DNA of 64,000 bases, taken from assembly GCA_905234835.1 (NCBI GenBank), contig CAJOIZ010000001.1, forward strand, positions 1 to 64,000. The letters are read 5' to 3'. Source of the stretch: Paludibacteraceae bacterium. Its GTDB lineage: Bacteria; Bacteroidota; Bacteroidia; Bacteroidales; Paludibacteraceae. The notes beneath the pieces are model-generated. The model was not told the origin of the DNA. It ran no database searches and saw only the letters and a program-made list of their open reading frames with translations. The translations under genes and the position numbers were made by a program. Positions 16,967 to 24,284 of the stretch are shown here, one piece after another (the first letter of the stretch is position 1; every line of letters begins with the position of its first letter).

Positions 16967-17299
16967 ATGTACTACGTAGAAAAAACAATCGAGATTTCGG
17001 CGGCGCACAACCTGATGCTCAGTTACGAGAGCAAGTGCGAGGCGCTGCACGGACACAACTGGGAAATCAAGGTCTTCTGCCGGGCCGCCGAGCTGAACCG
17101 CGACGGGATGGTGACCGATTTCACCCTCATCAAGCACATCGTCAAGGACGCGTTCGACCACAAGTACATCAACGACGTGATGGATGTCAATCCCAGCGCG
17201 GAGAACATGGCGCGGTGGATCTGCGACCGCGTCGAGAACTGCTACAAGGTGAGCGTCCAGGAAAGCCCCGGCAATGTGGCGGTCTATGAGCGCGACTGA
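16967..17299 (+). CDS. queD: 6-carboxy-5,6,7,8-tetrahydropterin synthase QueD
   Basis: 110 residues, a compact member of the 6-pyruvoyl-tetrahydropterin synthase family. His14 (SAAHNL) and the HGH pair in CEALHGHNW (about 24-32) bind zinc. The preceding Cys is the catalytic one. The conserved Glu lies in NPSAENMARW and the terminal Glu in VYERD. It makes 6-carboxytetrahydropterin from dihydroneopterin triphosphate. Its 3' end overlaps the start of queE by 14 bases. Confidence 0.95.
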   Translation: MYYVEKTIEISAAHNLMLSYESKCEALHGHNWEIKVFCRAAELNRDGMVTDFTLIKHIVKDAFDHKYINDVMDVNPSAENMARWICDRVENCYKVSVQESPGNVAVYERD

Positions 17300-17894
17300 C
17301 ACATATCGCGTCAAGGAGGTCTTCTTCTCCCTGCAGGGAGAGGGTTTCCACACAGGGAAAACCGCTGTTTTTGTGCGCTTTGCGGGCTGCAACCTGCGTT
17401 GTCCGTTCTGCGACACGGACTTCACCGGCGGCGAAACGGTGACGCGGGAGGCTATTGTCCGTCAGGCGCTGGCTGTTCTCCCGTCAGACGTGTCCGCTGA
17501 GCGTATGCTGCTGGTGCTGACAGGCGGCGAGCCGTCGCTGCAGGCGGATGACGCACTGGTGGACGCCCTTCACGAGAAAGGTTTCTATGTCGCCATCGAG
17601 ACCAACGGCACGCATACCCTACCCGATGGCATCGACTGGATAACCTGTTCGCCGAAGGACGCGCCTGTCGTACTGACCCGTGCCGACGAACTGAAGGTGG
17701 TCTATCGCGGGCAGGACGTCGAGCCGCTGTACGATGTTGTGGAGGCGCAGCATCATTTCCTGCAGCCCTGCGACATGTCAATGATGCCCGGCGCACCGCA
17801 AAAAGACAACCTGCAGGAGACTATCGCCTACATCCTCACGCATCCCCGCTGGAGGCTCTCTATCCAGATGCACAAAACAGCGAATATCCGGTAA
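17286..17894 (+). CDS. queE: 7-carboxy-7-deazaguanine synthase QueE (radical SAM)
   Basis: 202 residues. The start ATG at 17286 lies inside the last codons of queD (14-base overlap). The in-frame ATG at 17274 would be deeper inside queD. FSLQGEGFHTGKTAVFVRFAGCNLRCPFCDTDF carries the radical SAM CxxxCxxC motif. LTGGEPSLQ is the GGE motif and IETNGTHTLP the QueE substrate loop. It performs the ring contraction to 7-carboxy-7-deazaguanine. This completes the preQ1 set except for the GTP cyclohydrolase step, which is usually supplied by folE elsewhere. Confidence 0.95.
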   Translation: MSATDTYRVKEVFFSLQGEGFHTGKTAVFVRFAGCNLRCPFCDTDFTGGETVTREAIVRQALAVLPSDVSAERMLLVLTGGEPSLQADDALVDALHEKGFYVAIETNGTHTLPDGIDWITCSPKDAPVVLTRADELKVVYRGQDVEPLYDVVEAQHHFLQPCDMSMMPGAPQKDNLQETIAYILTHPRWRLSIQMHKTANIR

Positions 17895-17900
17895 CGAATC

Positions 17901-17933
17901 ACTATAGGGATACTATAGGGATACTATAGGGAT
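17901..17933 (+). repeat. 11-bp tandem repeat, three units
   Basis: Three exact copies of ACTATAGGGAT directly between queE and the LRR gene. The sequence differs from the other 11-bp arrays in the window but has the same period. Confidence 0.95.
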
Positions 17934-17953
17934 AGCGAAGAAATACATACTGC

Positions 17954-19573
17954 ATGAATCTGATGAAACGTATCTTCTTTTCAGCCTTACTGACACTCTT
18001 CTTTTGTCTTTCCGCATCTGCCCAAAGCGGCGCCTGTGGCAACAACCTGACGTGGACATTCGATGGTCAAACCCTGTCCGTCTCCGGCACGGGAGCGATG
18101 ACTGATTATACCGATTCGTCCAATGCACCGTGGTATGCCTATCGTACTGTTATCCTTGATGTTATTATCGAAGATGGCGTAACGACCGTCGGGGACTATG
18201 CTTTCTATTGTTGCACCACTCTGACCTCCATAGCCGTGCCGAAAAGCGTCACACGCATTGGAGGCTCGGCTTTCCTCGGATGTTACGGCTTGACCTCCGT
18301 AACCATTCCCGGCAGCATCACAAGCATTGGGGACAGGGCTTTCAACAATTGCCGCAATCTCACCGCAATGATAGTGGAAAGCGGCAACACAACCTATGAC
18401 AGCCGCAACAACTGCAACGCTATTATAGAAACAGCGACAAACACCCTGATTGCCGGCTGTAAGAACACACTGATTCCCGACAACGTAACAACAATCGACA
18501 AGTGGGCTTTTCTTGGGCACACCGGTTTGACTTCTGTAACGATTCCCAAAAGCGTCACAAGCATAGGAGACAGGGCATTCAACAATTGCCGAAGCATTAC
18601 CTCCATCGTAGTGGAAAGCGGGAATACTATATTTGACAGCCGCGATAACTGCAATGCCGTTATTGAAACGGCTACCAACACGTTGATTGCAGGCTGTCGG
18701 AAGACTGTTATTCCCAATAGCGTCACAACCATTGATAGATATGCTTTCTACGGTTGCAGCAATTTGACCGCCATTGTGATTCCTGACGGTGTCACCGACA
18801 TCGAATACGGTGCTTTTTCCGGTTGCAGCAGCCTGACATCCCTGATAGTGGAAAGTGGCAACACGACCTATGACAGCCGCGACAACTGCAATGCCGTTAT
18901 AGAGACGGCTACCAACACGCTCGTTGTCGGCTGCCCGGGCACAATCATACCCAACAGCGTGACAGCCATAGGAAGGAACGCTTTCAATAAATGCAGCACA
19001 CTGACCGCCATAACGATTCCCGTCAGCGTGACAGAAATCAGAAACGAAGCTTTTCGCACATGCGCCAGACTGACATCCATTGTTATTCCTGACGGCGTAA
19101 CAACCATCGGGAAAAGAGCTTTTAATAATTGCAGCGGGCTGGAAGATATCACCATCGGCAGCGGAATAGATGTGAGATACGGTATAGGTAACGACGCATT
19201 TGCCGGATGTCCGAATATTAAGAGAGTTAAATGCAAGGCGACAGAGCCTCCTGTTATCGCTCGGAATGTCTTTGCCAATTGTCCCGTATTAAGCGCGATT
19301 GACTTGTATGTTCCGACCAGATCGGTCCAACTGTATCAGGATGCCAACATCTGGTCAGAGTTCCATATTATTGCCGCCGACCTTGACAATGATATCCCTG
19401 ACAATAACAACCCAGATGATGAAGACCTTGACGAAGTAGTTCCTACCGAAGCAGAAGTCATCTTCTTGAATAATAATACCCCGCAGCCCCCTGTTAAGTA
19501 CATCTCCAACGGCATTCTCTACATTCTCCACAACGGCATTACCTACACCCCCCACGGCAGACAAGTGGAATAA
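17954..19573 (+). CDS. Secreted BspA-type leucine-rich repeat protein
   Basis: 539 residues with a signal peptide (to about residue 24, SASAQ). The body consists of LRR_5/BspA-type repeats such as LTSVTIPKSVTSIGDRAFNNC, alternating with an inserted 45-residue block (VESGNTTYDSRNNCNAIIETATNTLIAGC) that occurs three times. After about residue 450 a linker rich in Asp, Asn and Pro (DNDIPDNNNPDDEDLDE) leads to a short C-terminal module PVKYISNGILYILHNGITYTPHGRQVE, which resembles the terminal tail of many Bacteroidales secreted proteins. It is probably surface-exposed and adhesive. Met4 is an alternative start. Confidence 0.85.
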   Translation: MNLMKRIFFSALLTLFFCLSASAQSGACGNNLTWTFDGQTLSVSGTGAMTDYTDSSNAPWYAYRTVILDVIIEDGVTTVGDYAFYCCTTLTSIAVPKSVTRIGGSAFLGCYGLTSVTIPGSITSIGDRAFNNCRNLTAMIVESGNTTYDSRNNCNAIIETATNTLIAGCKNTLIPDNVTTIDKWAFLGHTGLTSVTIPKSVTSIGDRAFNNCRSITSIVVESGNTIFDSRDNCNAVIETATNTLIAGCRKTVIPNSVTTIDRYAFYGCSNLTAIVIPDGVTDIEYGAFSGCSSLTSLIVESGNTTYDSRDNCNAVIETATNTLVVGCPGTIIPNSVTAIGRNAFNKCSTLTAITIPVSVTEIRNEAFRTCARLTSIVIPDGVTTIGKRAFNNCSGLEDITIGSGIDVRYGIGNDAFAGCPNIKRVKCKATEPPVIARNVFANCPVLSAIDLYVPTRSVQLYQDANIWSEFHIIAADLDNDIPDNNNPDDEDLDEVVPTEAEVIFLNNNTPQPPVKYISNGILYILHNGITYTPHGRQVE

Positions 19574-19710
19574 ACGGGCAATACGTTTTGAACGGAGTTA
19601 AGGACATAACCACTTGTGGCACCTGCGGATTCTAATCCGCGGCATATATGTGCAAACAATGCCGCAACGCAAATAAGCCCCAATAAGCCCGCAAAAAAAC
19701 TTCAAAATGA

Positions 19711-19742
19711 TTTGCGTATTCCGGATAGTTGCCGTACTTTTG
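19711..19742 (+). promoter_or_regulatory. Bacteroidetes-type promoter
   Basis: TTTG (19711-19714), a 20-base spacer, TACTTTTG (19735-19742). Predicted start near 19749. It drives the leader/small RNA and possibly the gene at 19900. Confidence 0.8.
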
Positions 19743-19748
19743 CGACTG

Positions 19749-19857
19749 TAAATAGTGACAAACACATAGTCGGTCGATTTCGTCTTTGTTCCCGACTCTA
19801 AAGAATTGAACTAATGGCAACAATCCCTTATTGCCATTACGCAATAAGGATTTTTGT
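19749..19857 (+). ncRNA. Candidate small RNA or attenuated leader
   Basis: Between a clear promoter and a terminator lie about 110 transcribed bases with no ORF. A first hairpin pairs AGTCGG (19768-19773) with CCGACT (19792-19797). The second is the terminator stem at 19826-19849. It could be a free-standing small RNA, or a leader whose terminator controls the gene at 19900. I do not recognise a known riboswitch class. Confidence 0.45.
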
Positions 19858-19860
19858 TTT
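19826..19860 (+). terminator. Intrinsic terminator in the leader of the gene at 19900
   Basis: A perfect 9-bp stem CCTTATTGC/GCAATAAGG with loop CATTAC, followed by ATTTTTGTTTT. It sits 40 bases upstream of an ATG and downstream of a promoter, the arrangement expected for attenuation. Confidence 0.8.
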
Positions 19861-19899
19861 AAGAGACGAGTTTGTATCAACCTTTAATTCCAAACAACA

Positions 19900-20940
19900 A
19901 TGGAAATTATTGATGTCGCAACTCAAAAGAAGGCAAAGCCGATTATCGACATGCCTGCGTTCCAACAAAATGGAACAAGTTTTCAAATTCTTAACGGCAA
20001 CTGGCTTGAGGGCTATCCTCTCCAAGAACCGAAAGAGAAGATTAACGGTAGTCTGCAATTTGACACAACGGGGGAATACCTAATCATCGGGAAACGCAAA
20101 CCGAAAAAGACAGAGCAGCCAACCAAAGAGGAAACGGGCGAAACCTTTTACAAAAACGCCTTTCTGTTCTGGAATTGCCGTGACCTGATTTATTCCGATA
20201 GCCGCATGTTTCTCGCTCCGGTACCCGTGCGAAACGGCCTCGCTTACATCGGCGAAAACGGGTTCCGTCATCCCACACTGGGCGTCTATCTCGAGTGGTG
20301 GGAGCGATGCGAGCAGTCACATATATTGACTGAAAAAGGTGTGTTTCACAAGACGATAGAGGAACGGTTGGTATGGTTTATCTCGGGCAGCCCGCTGTCA
20401 GGATGCAATGCCTGTGCATCGGTTGACAAATCGGGTAAAACAAAAACGACACCTGTCGATCTGTTTTCTACGGTCTGGCGCAGCTTTGCGGAAATAAACA
20501 ACCGCTATAATGAAATCAAACATCTGTATGAGGCATATTCATTGGAGCAGGTGGTCGAAATGCTGGATCACAAAGAGTCACACATCCGCTACAAAGTGCT
20601 GTCAGAATGGCAACAATCGCAAATCGCACAACTTGCCGATGAACGCGATTATTGGAAAGACAACTACTACCGGCAACTGACTGATCCGTATCGCGAACAA
20701 CTTGCACCGATGCTTGGCAGATATCATCATCTGCTTTCAGAGGCAGACATAGAACCGCAGAAGAAAAAGAAAGAATTGCTCCTCTATTGGGCAGACACCT
20801 GCTTGTTTGATGTCTTGCATAATTGCTACCCAGATAAAATAACCATCCGCCGGGAAGCAAGAGAGTTCCTCCCTGTTGTTGAGAAATACATAAAACCTGC
20901 CCCATACGACCAACAAGACACCGGTTCCCTTGTCCCTTGA
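19900..20940 (+). CDS. Unrecognised cytoplasmic protein, 346 aa
   Basis: No signal peptide or membrane segment is visible. Residues about 60-75 are strand-like (GEYLIIGKRKPKK) and are followed by a Lys/Glu linker. The middle (about 85-175) is rich in aromatic residues (AFLFWNCRDLIYSDSRMFLAPV, TLGVYLEWWERCEQSH) and contains CNACASVDKSGKTK (about 169-182). The second half is helical, with DPYREQLAPMLGRYHHLLSEADIEPQKKKKELLLYW. I recognise no catalytic motif. It is monocistronic, preceded by a terminator-bearing leader and followed by a hairpin terminator, so its expression appears individually controlled. Confidence 0.65.
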   Translation: MEIIDVATQKKAKPIIDMPAFQQNGTSFQILNGNWLEGYPLQEPKEKINGSLQFDTTGEYLIIGKRKPKKTEQPTKEETGETFYKNAFLFWNCRDLIYSDSRMFLAPVPVRNGLAYIGENGFRHPTLGVYLEWWERCEQSHILTEKGVFHKTIEERLVWFISGSPLSGCNACASVDKSGKTKTTPVDLFSTVWRSFAEINNRYNEIKHLYEAYSLEQVVEMLDHKESHIRYKVLSEWQQSQIAQLADERDYWKDNYYRQLTDPYREQLAPMLGRYHHLLSEADIEPQKKKKELLLYWADTCLFDVLHNCYPDKITIRREAREFLPVVEKYIKPAPYDQQDTGSLVP

Positions 20941-21027
20941 ACCCGACAAAGTATCTGGTGAATTACCAATGTGTCTCGGTCGGCACTCCGCTTGCTAAAA
21001 GCCCGATAAACAAGCTTCATCGTCTGA

Positions 21028-21052
21028 TTCCGTCTGCCGTGTGCAGACGGAA
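21028..21052 (+). terminator. Terminator hairpin after the gene at 19900
   Basis: A perfect 10-bp stem TTCCGTCTGC/GCAGACGGAA with loop CGTGT. It is followed by CTCTTTG, so the T run is weak, but the stem is strong and well placed. Confidence 0.65.
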
Positions 21053-21191
21053 CTCTTTGACATGTTATTTTTGGGTCTTCCATTACTTTTGATATTCGTG
21101 TCCGCAACATTGCCAAAGGGAACATATTCGCTCGGTTTTCAGAGAAAAAAGTATAAAAAATGCAAAAAAGAGTAAAAAATACGCAAAAAGT

Positions 21192-21222
21192 TTTGGAGGT
21201 ATGAAAAAACACCGTACCTTTG
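21192..21222 (+). promoter_or_regulatory. Promoter P1 of the Nudix-VWA operon
   Basis: TTTG (21192-21195), a 19-base spacer, TACCTTTG (21215-21222). Predicted start near 21229, directly on the palindrome at 21224-21234. Confidence 0.8.
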
Positions 21223-21223
21223 C

Positions 21224-21234
21224 GTAAAATTTAC
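21224..21234. promoter_or_regulatory. Candidate operator between two promoters
   Basis: GTAAA-A-TTTAC is a perfect 11-bp palindrome lying at the predicted transcription start of P1 and upstream of P2. The downstream gene encodes a Nudix-type regulator with a winged-helix-like tail, so autorepression through this site is a natural guess. Confidence 0.45.
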
Positions 21235-21254
21235 ACAAATAACGCACGAAGGAT

Positions 21255-21262
21255 TATCTTTG
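21255..21262 (+). promoter_or_regulatory. Possible second -7 element, P2
   Basis: TATCTTTG matches the -7 consensus perfectly. The matching upstream element is weak (TTTA, 21 bases away). A start near 21269 would give a 53-base leader. Confidence 0.5.
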
Positions 21263-21321
21263 TACAAGCAAGATTACGCGATAAAACAACATAAACACAT
21301 TATAATTAAGCAAAATAAATT

Positions 21322-22038
21322 ATGAACAAACAGGATTACATCAAGACAGCCGAAGGCTATGCTTACGACTATCCACGTGCCGCCGTAACGACCGACTGTG
21401 TCATTTTCGGTTTCGACGGCGCGCAAATGCAGGTGCTGCTGATTGAGCGCGGCGTTGAACCTTACAAGGGTCATTGGGCGTTGCCCGGAGGCTTCTTACG
21501 AATGGACGAGTCGGTGGAGGAGTGCGCCTTCCGCGAACTGCGGGAAGAGACATCCATCGAACCGGAGATGTTGGAACAGTTCGGAGTGTTCTCCGCCGTG
21601 GACCGCGACCCGCGTGGCAGAGTGATAACCATTGCCTTCTATGCCCTCGTCAGGAAAGAGGCGGTCAAAGGCGGCGATGATGCTATTGACGCCCGATGGT
21701 TCAGCATTGACAGCCTCCCTCCACTGGCCTTCGACCATAACGATATCCTTCAGGAGGCCAAGCAGGCTCTCAAACGGGACATTCACCACCAGCCGATAGC
21801 CTTCAAAATGCTGGCCGAACACTTCACGATGCCGCAACTCCAACGACTCTACGAGAGTATTCTCGGTGTGACGTTCGACCGCGGCAACTTCCGCAAGAAA
21901 ATGATTGCTTCAGGGGTGGTACGTGAGGAGCAGACCAAGCCTGTCTATACGGGGCACCGGCCAGGGAAACTGTTCTCTTTCAATCTCTTCGGTTACGGCA
22001 AGATGAAAGAGGACGGCACGAATGCCCAGGAATTCTGA
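21322..22038 (+). CDS. Nudix hydrolase with winged-helix tail (NrtR/YjhB-like regulator)
   Basis: 238 residues. The N-terminal Nudix fold contains GGFLRMDESVEECAFRELREETSIE (about 56-80), matching GX5EX7REUXEE with Ser in place of the last Gly. The C-terminal part (about 150-235) has FTMPQLQRLYESILGVTFDRGNFRKKMIASGVV, the winged-helix-like region of NrtR-type regulators, which bind ADP-ribose-type ligands and control NAD or sugar genes. Whether it hydrolyses or only senses its ligand cannot be told. It is followed at 35 bases by a VWA-domain gene and preceded by a palindromic candidate operator. Confidence 0.85.
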   Translation: MNKQDYIKTAEGYAYDYPRAAVTTDCVIFGFDGAQMQVLLIERGVEPYKGHWALPGGFLRMDESVEECAFRELREETSIEPEMLEQFGVFSAVDRDPRGRVITIAFYALVRKEAVKGGDDAIDARWFSIDSLPPLAFDHNDILQEAKQALKRDIHHQPIAFKMLAEHFTMPQLQRLYESILGVTFDRGNFRKKMIASGVVREEQTKPVYTGHRPGKLFSFNLFGYGKMKEDGTNAQEF

Positions 22039-22073
22039 CAACCGCATTTATTAACCTTTAATTCTTTACCATT

Positions 22074-22811
22074 ATGTTATTCAAAAATTCCAAAAAACAA
22101 CATCAGACGAACGAAGCCGAGCGTATCAACGACGGCAAGACCCACGTTTTCAACCTTATCGTTCTTGACGAGAGCGGCAGTATGTCGACTATAGAGAACG
22201 AGGCGCGGAGCGGCTGCAACGAAGTGCTTTCCGGCATCCGCAAGGCGCAGGAAGACCATCCCGAACTCATCCAGACCATCTCTCTTCTGCCGTTCAGCAC
22301 GGGTGAGATGAAGTACATCTACGAGAACACCCCCATCGGCGACACCAAGGACATCGCCGGCGAGTACCGTCCGGGCGGCATGACAGCCCTTTATGATGCG
22401 ATGGGGTACGCCTTGACGCGCCTTGAGAAAGAGACGGACAAGTATGCGGATGCTGTCGGACTGGTCACCGTTATCACCGACGGATATGAGAACTCGTCGC
22501 ATGAATACAGCGGCAAAATGGTTTACGACCTTGTGGAACGGCTGCAGAAGAAAGGCTGGACGTTCGCGTTTATGGGTGCCAACCAGGATGTGATGGAGGT
22601 GGCTAAGTCGCTCCATATCAAGAACGCCCGCGAGTTTGAATACACCGGCAAGGGTATGACGCACGCATGGAGCACTGAGAAATTAGCCAGAGAGCGTTAC
22701 TGGGAAAGGCTGAAAAAGATGCATGGCGAAACAGCCGGTATGTCAACGGAGGATAAACAGGCGCATTACGCCCAAATGGAGGCAGAGACGGACTACTTTG
22801 ACGGCGTCTAA
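22074..22811 (+). CDS. VWA-domain cytoplasmic protein
   Basis: 245 residues. The MIDAS metal site is complete: LDESGSMS (D32, S34, S36), the Thr in RPGGMTALYDAMG and the Asp in VITDGYENSS. No signal peptide is present, so it acts in the cytoplasm. The last 70 residues are helical and charged. Cytoplasmic VWA proteins usually work with an AAA ATPase or as scaffold for a partner, but none is encoded next door. It is probably co-transcribed with the Nudix regulator and ends before a strong terminator. Confidence 0.85.
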   Translation: MLFKNSKKQHQTNEAERINDGKTHVFNLIVLDESGSMSTIENEARSGCNEVLSGIRKAQEDHPELIQTISLLPFSTGEMKYIYENTPIGDTKDIAGEYRPGGMTALYDAMGYALTRLEKETDKYADAVGLVTVITDGYENSSHEYSGKMVYDLVERLQKKGWTFAFMGANQDVMEVAKSLHIKNAREFEYTGKGMTHAWSTEKLARERYWERLKKMHGETAGMSTEDKQAHYAQMEAETDYFDGV

Positions 22812-22889
22812 GTCTTTCCATCCTTGACGGGAAAAAAGCAACCCATCAACTCTGACTCATAGGGAATAATCCTATACTCATAGGGAATC

Positions 22890-22931
22890 ACTTACCGACA
22901 ACTATTTGGTTCTTGTCGGTAAGTGTCTTTT
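22890..22931 (+). terminator. Terminator of the Nudix-VWA operon
   Basis: A perfect 12-bp stem ACTTACCGACAA/TTGTCGGTAAGT around an 11-base loop, followed by GTCTTTT. Confidence 0.85.
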
Positions 22932-23064
22932 CTCTCCTGTTCATCCTCCGTGTTCATCCTCCGTGCTCTTCCCTCATCCCCTTCCTACTCTACTCTCACC
23001 CCTTCGTCTCTCCAACACGAAGTCACCAACACGCAGTCTAAACCATAAATTTGATATTTGAAAT

Positions 23065-23092
23065 CATAAATCATAAATCATAAATCATAAAC
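23065..23092 (+). repeat. CATAAAT heptamer array, four units
   Basis: Units at 23065, 23072, 23079 and 23086 (the last is CATAAAC). The same heptamer occurs near 29717-29760. Confidence 0.85.
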
Positions 23093-23163
23093 AGTCATCA
23101 ACACGTAGTCATCAACACGCAGTAACCAACACGCAGTAACCAACAGCGAAGCTAACCAACACG

Positions 23164-23212
23164 CAATTGTCAATTCTCAATTATCAACTATCAATTATCA
23201 ACTATCAACTAC
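23164..23212 (+). repeat. CAAYTAT heptamer array, seven units
   Basis: Seven contiguous 7-bp units: CAATTGT, CAATTCT, CAATTAT, CAACTAT, CAATTAT, CAACTAT, CAACTAC. Confidence 0.9.
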
Positions 23213-23217
23213 CCAGA

Positions 23218-23272
23218 GCGGGTGATTAGCGGGTGATTAGCGGGTGGTTAGCGGGTGATTAGCGGGTGATTC
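23218..23272 (+). repeat. 11-bp tandem repeat, five units
   Basis: GCGGGTGATTA repeated from 23218, 23229, 23240 (GGTTA variant), 23251 and 23262 (final base changed). Confidence 0.95.
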
Positions 23273-23290
23273 ACGGAACGACTCAAAGAC

Positions 23291-23334
23291 AATACAACGA
23301 TAACGCAACGGTAATACAACGGTAACGCAACTGA
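23291..23334 (+). repeat. 11-bp tandem repeat, four units
   Basis: AATACAACGAT, AACGCAACGGT, AATACAACGGT, AACGCAACTGA: degenerate units in strict 11-bp register, alternating as a 22-bp higher-order unit. Confidence 0.85.
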
Positions 23335-23360
23335 AACTCAATAGAAAATCATCCGTCCCC

Positions 23361-23415
23361 CCGTCCCATCACCGTCCCCTTACCGTACCCTCACCGAACC
23401 CGCACCGTACCCTTT
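23361..23415 (+). repeat. 11-bp tandem repeat, five units
   Basis: CCGTCCCATCA, CCGTCCCCTTA, CCGTACCCTCA, CCGAACCCGCA, CCGTACCCTTT: the CCG core recurs every 11 bases. Confidence 0.85.
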
Positions 23416-23466
23416 TGCTCCCGTTCCTGTCCGTGACTAAAACCGAAATAACTTGAAATCATAAAC

Positions 23467-23495
23467 TTGAAATCATAAATTAACAGCTACCTTTG
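23467..23495 (+). promoter_or_regulatory. Orphan promoter
   Basis: TTG (23467-23469), an 18-base spacer, TACCTTTG (23488-23495). No ORF follows. A weak GC hairpin with five T (23669-23685) could end a transcript of about 180 bases. Confidence 0.5.
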
Positions 23496-23910
23496 TAATC
23501 CCCATTTGGCACGAACAAATGCACGCCCGCAACTGCTGAAAAAGATGTAAAGGGCATAACACAATGCAATTGTCAGACATGAAAGCGACTTGCCCTTGAG
23601 CATTTGTTCTTTTCTTCCCAATCCTTGCACAGCTGTCACAATAGCAGATAAAAGCAGTCATCTGTTATGCGGATTGCCGCTTTTTGTCACAAAAAACGTT
23701 TGGCACTATGCCTGAATGCCTGATTAACTGCATTGAGTAAATCATGAGAAGATGATGCAATGCCCTTATGATAAGGATTTGCTTCTTTCCTTCATTCGGT
23801 TTGCGTGCGGACACTATCCACACAAAGAAACCACCATTGTACGAAGGCTGCTGTTCAGACTGTCACTCTGTTAGTTGCTCCCTATTGTGCGATAAAAAAG
23901 CAAAATAAAT

Positions 23911-23941
23911 TTTGCTGATTTCAAAAACCGCCGTATCTTTG
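23911..23941 (+). promoter_or_regulatory. Promoter of the CXXX-peptide/Tat operon
   Basis: TTTG (23911-23914), a 19-base spacer, TATCTTTG (23934-23941), a perfect match to the consensus. Predicted start near 23948, 337 bases before the peptide ATG. Confidence 0.85.
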
Positions 23942-23947
23942 CCACGC

Positions 23948-24284
23948 AAAGGCAGCAATAACTGCGTGCCGTCGCTTGCCGACGTAAAATAGCAAGGACA
24001 TAATAAGGCGTTTATTGACGCTTGTTTTGGTCTTATGGAAATCTGGTAAATTTCTTCCCCCGAAACAAGAAAGTGCAATAAATGTCCCGTGGTATGTTAT
24101 ATCCACTCACGCCCTTTTGGGTGGCAGGGGTAAGCATATCGGGGCGTGGGCATTGTTGTTTATTCTTGGGAAAAAGGTTTACCAGAGCCTCATAAGAGTA
24201 GAATAAGCTGAGATAAGGTTCCACGCTTACTTTTTATACTAACGGGTCGTTTGGAACCGGCTTCCCACAAAACTTTATAAAGTT
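23948..24284 (+). promoter_or_regulatory. Long structured leader RNA of the peptide operon
   Basis: Helices visible by eye: CGTCG/CGACG (23970-23984), CTTGTTT/AAACAAG (24021-24027 with 24063-24069), GTGG/CCAC (24089-24106), CACGCCC/GGGCGTG (24108-24114 with 24142-24148, competing with a local CCC-TTTT-GGG hairpin) and GGTTCCA/TGGAACC (24218-24224 with 24252-24258). The last ends 26 bases before the ATG. I do not recognise a known riboswitch, but the mutually exclusive pairing at 24108-24148 suggests a switch. Confidence 0.5.

Larger units (their letters stand above)
19574..19899 (+). other. Gene-free leader region with palindrome, promoter and terminator
   Basis: No ORF is convincing here. 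The stretch holds a 20-bp palindrome at 19623-19642, a promoter at 19711-19742 and a short transcribed region with two hairpins ending in a T-rich run at 19850-19860, then about 40 bases to the next ATG. Confidence 0.8.
20941..21321 (+). other. Intergenic control region before the Nudix gene
   Basis: No gene. It contains the terminator hairpin at 21028-21052, a promoter at 21192-21222, a palindrome at 21224-21234 and a second -7 element at 21255-21262. Confidence 0.8.
22812..24284 (+). other. Repeat-rich gene-free region, 1.47 kb
   Basis: No ORF I would defend. In order it holds the operon terminator (22890-22931), 14-bp repeats of AACACGCAGTAACC type (about 23100-23150), CATAAAT heptamers, CAATTAT/CAACTAT heptamers, three different 11-bp arrays, an orphan promoter at 23467-23495, a promoter at 23911-23941 and a 337-base structured leader to the peptide gene. 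Confidence 0.8.

Noticed and set aside
24015..24206. Small ORF inside the leader of the peptide operon
   Set aside because: Overlaps several RNA helices and has no family resemblance; a regulatory leader peptide cannot be excluded but is not supported.
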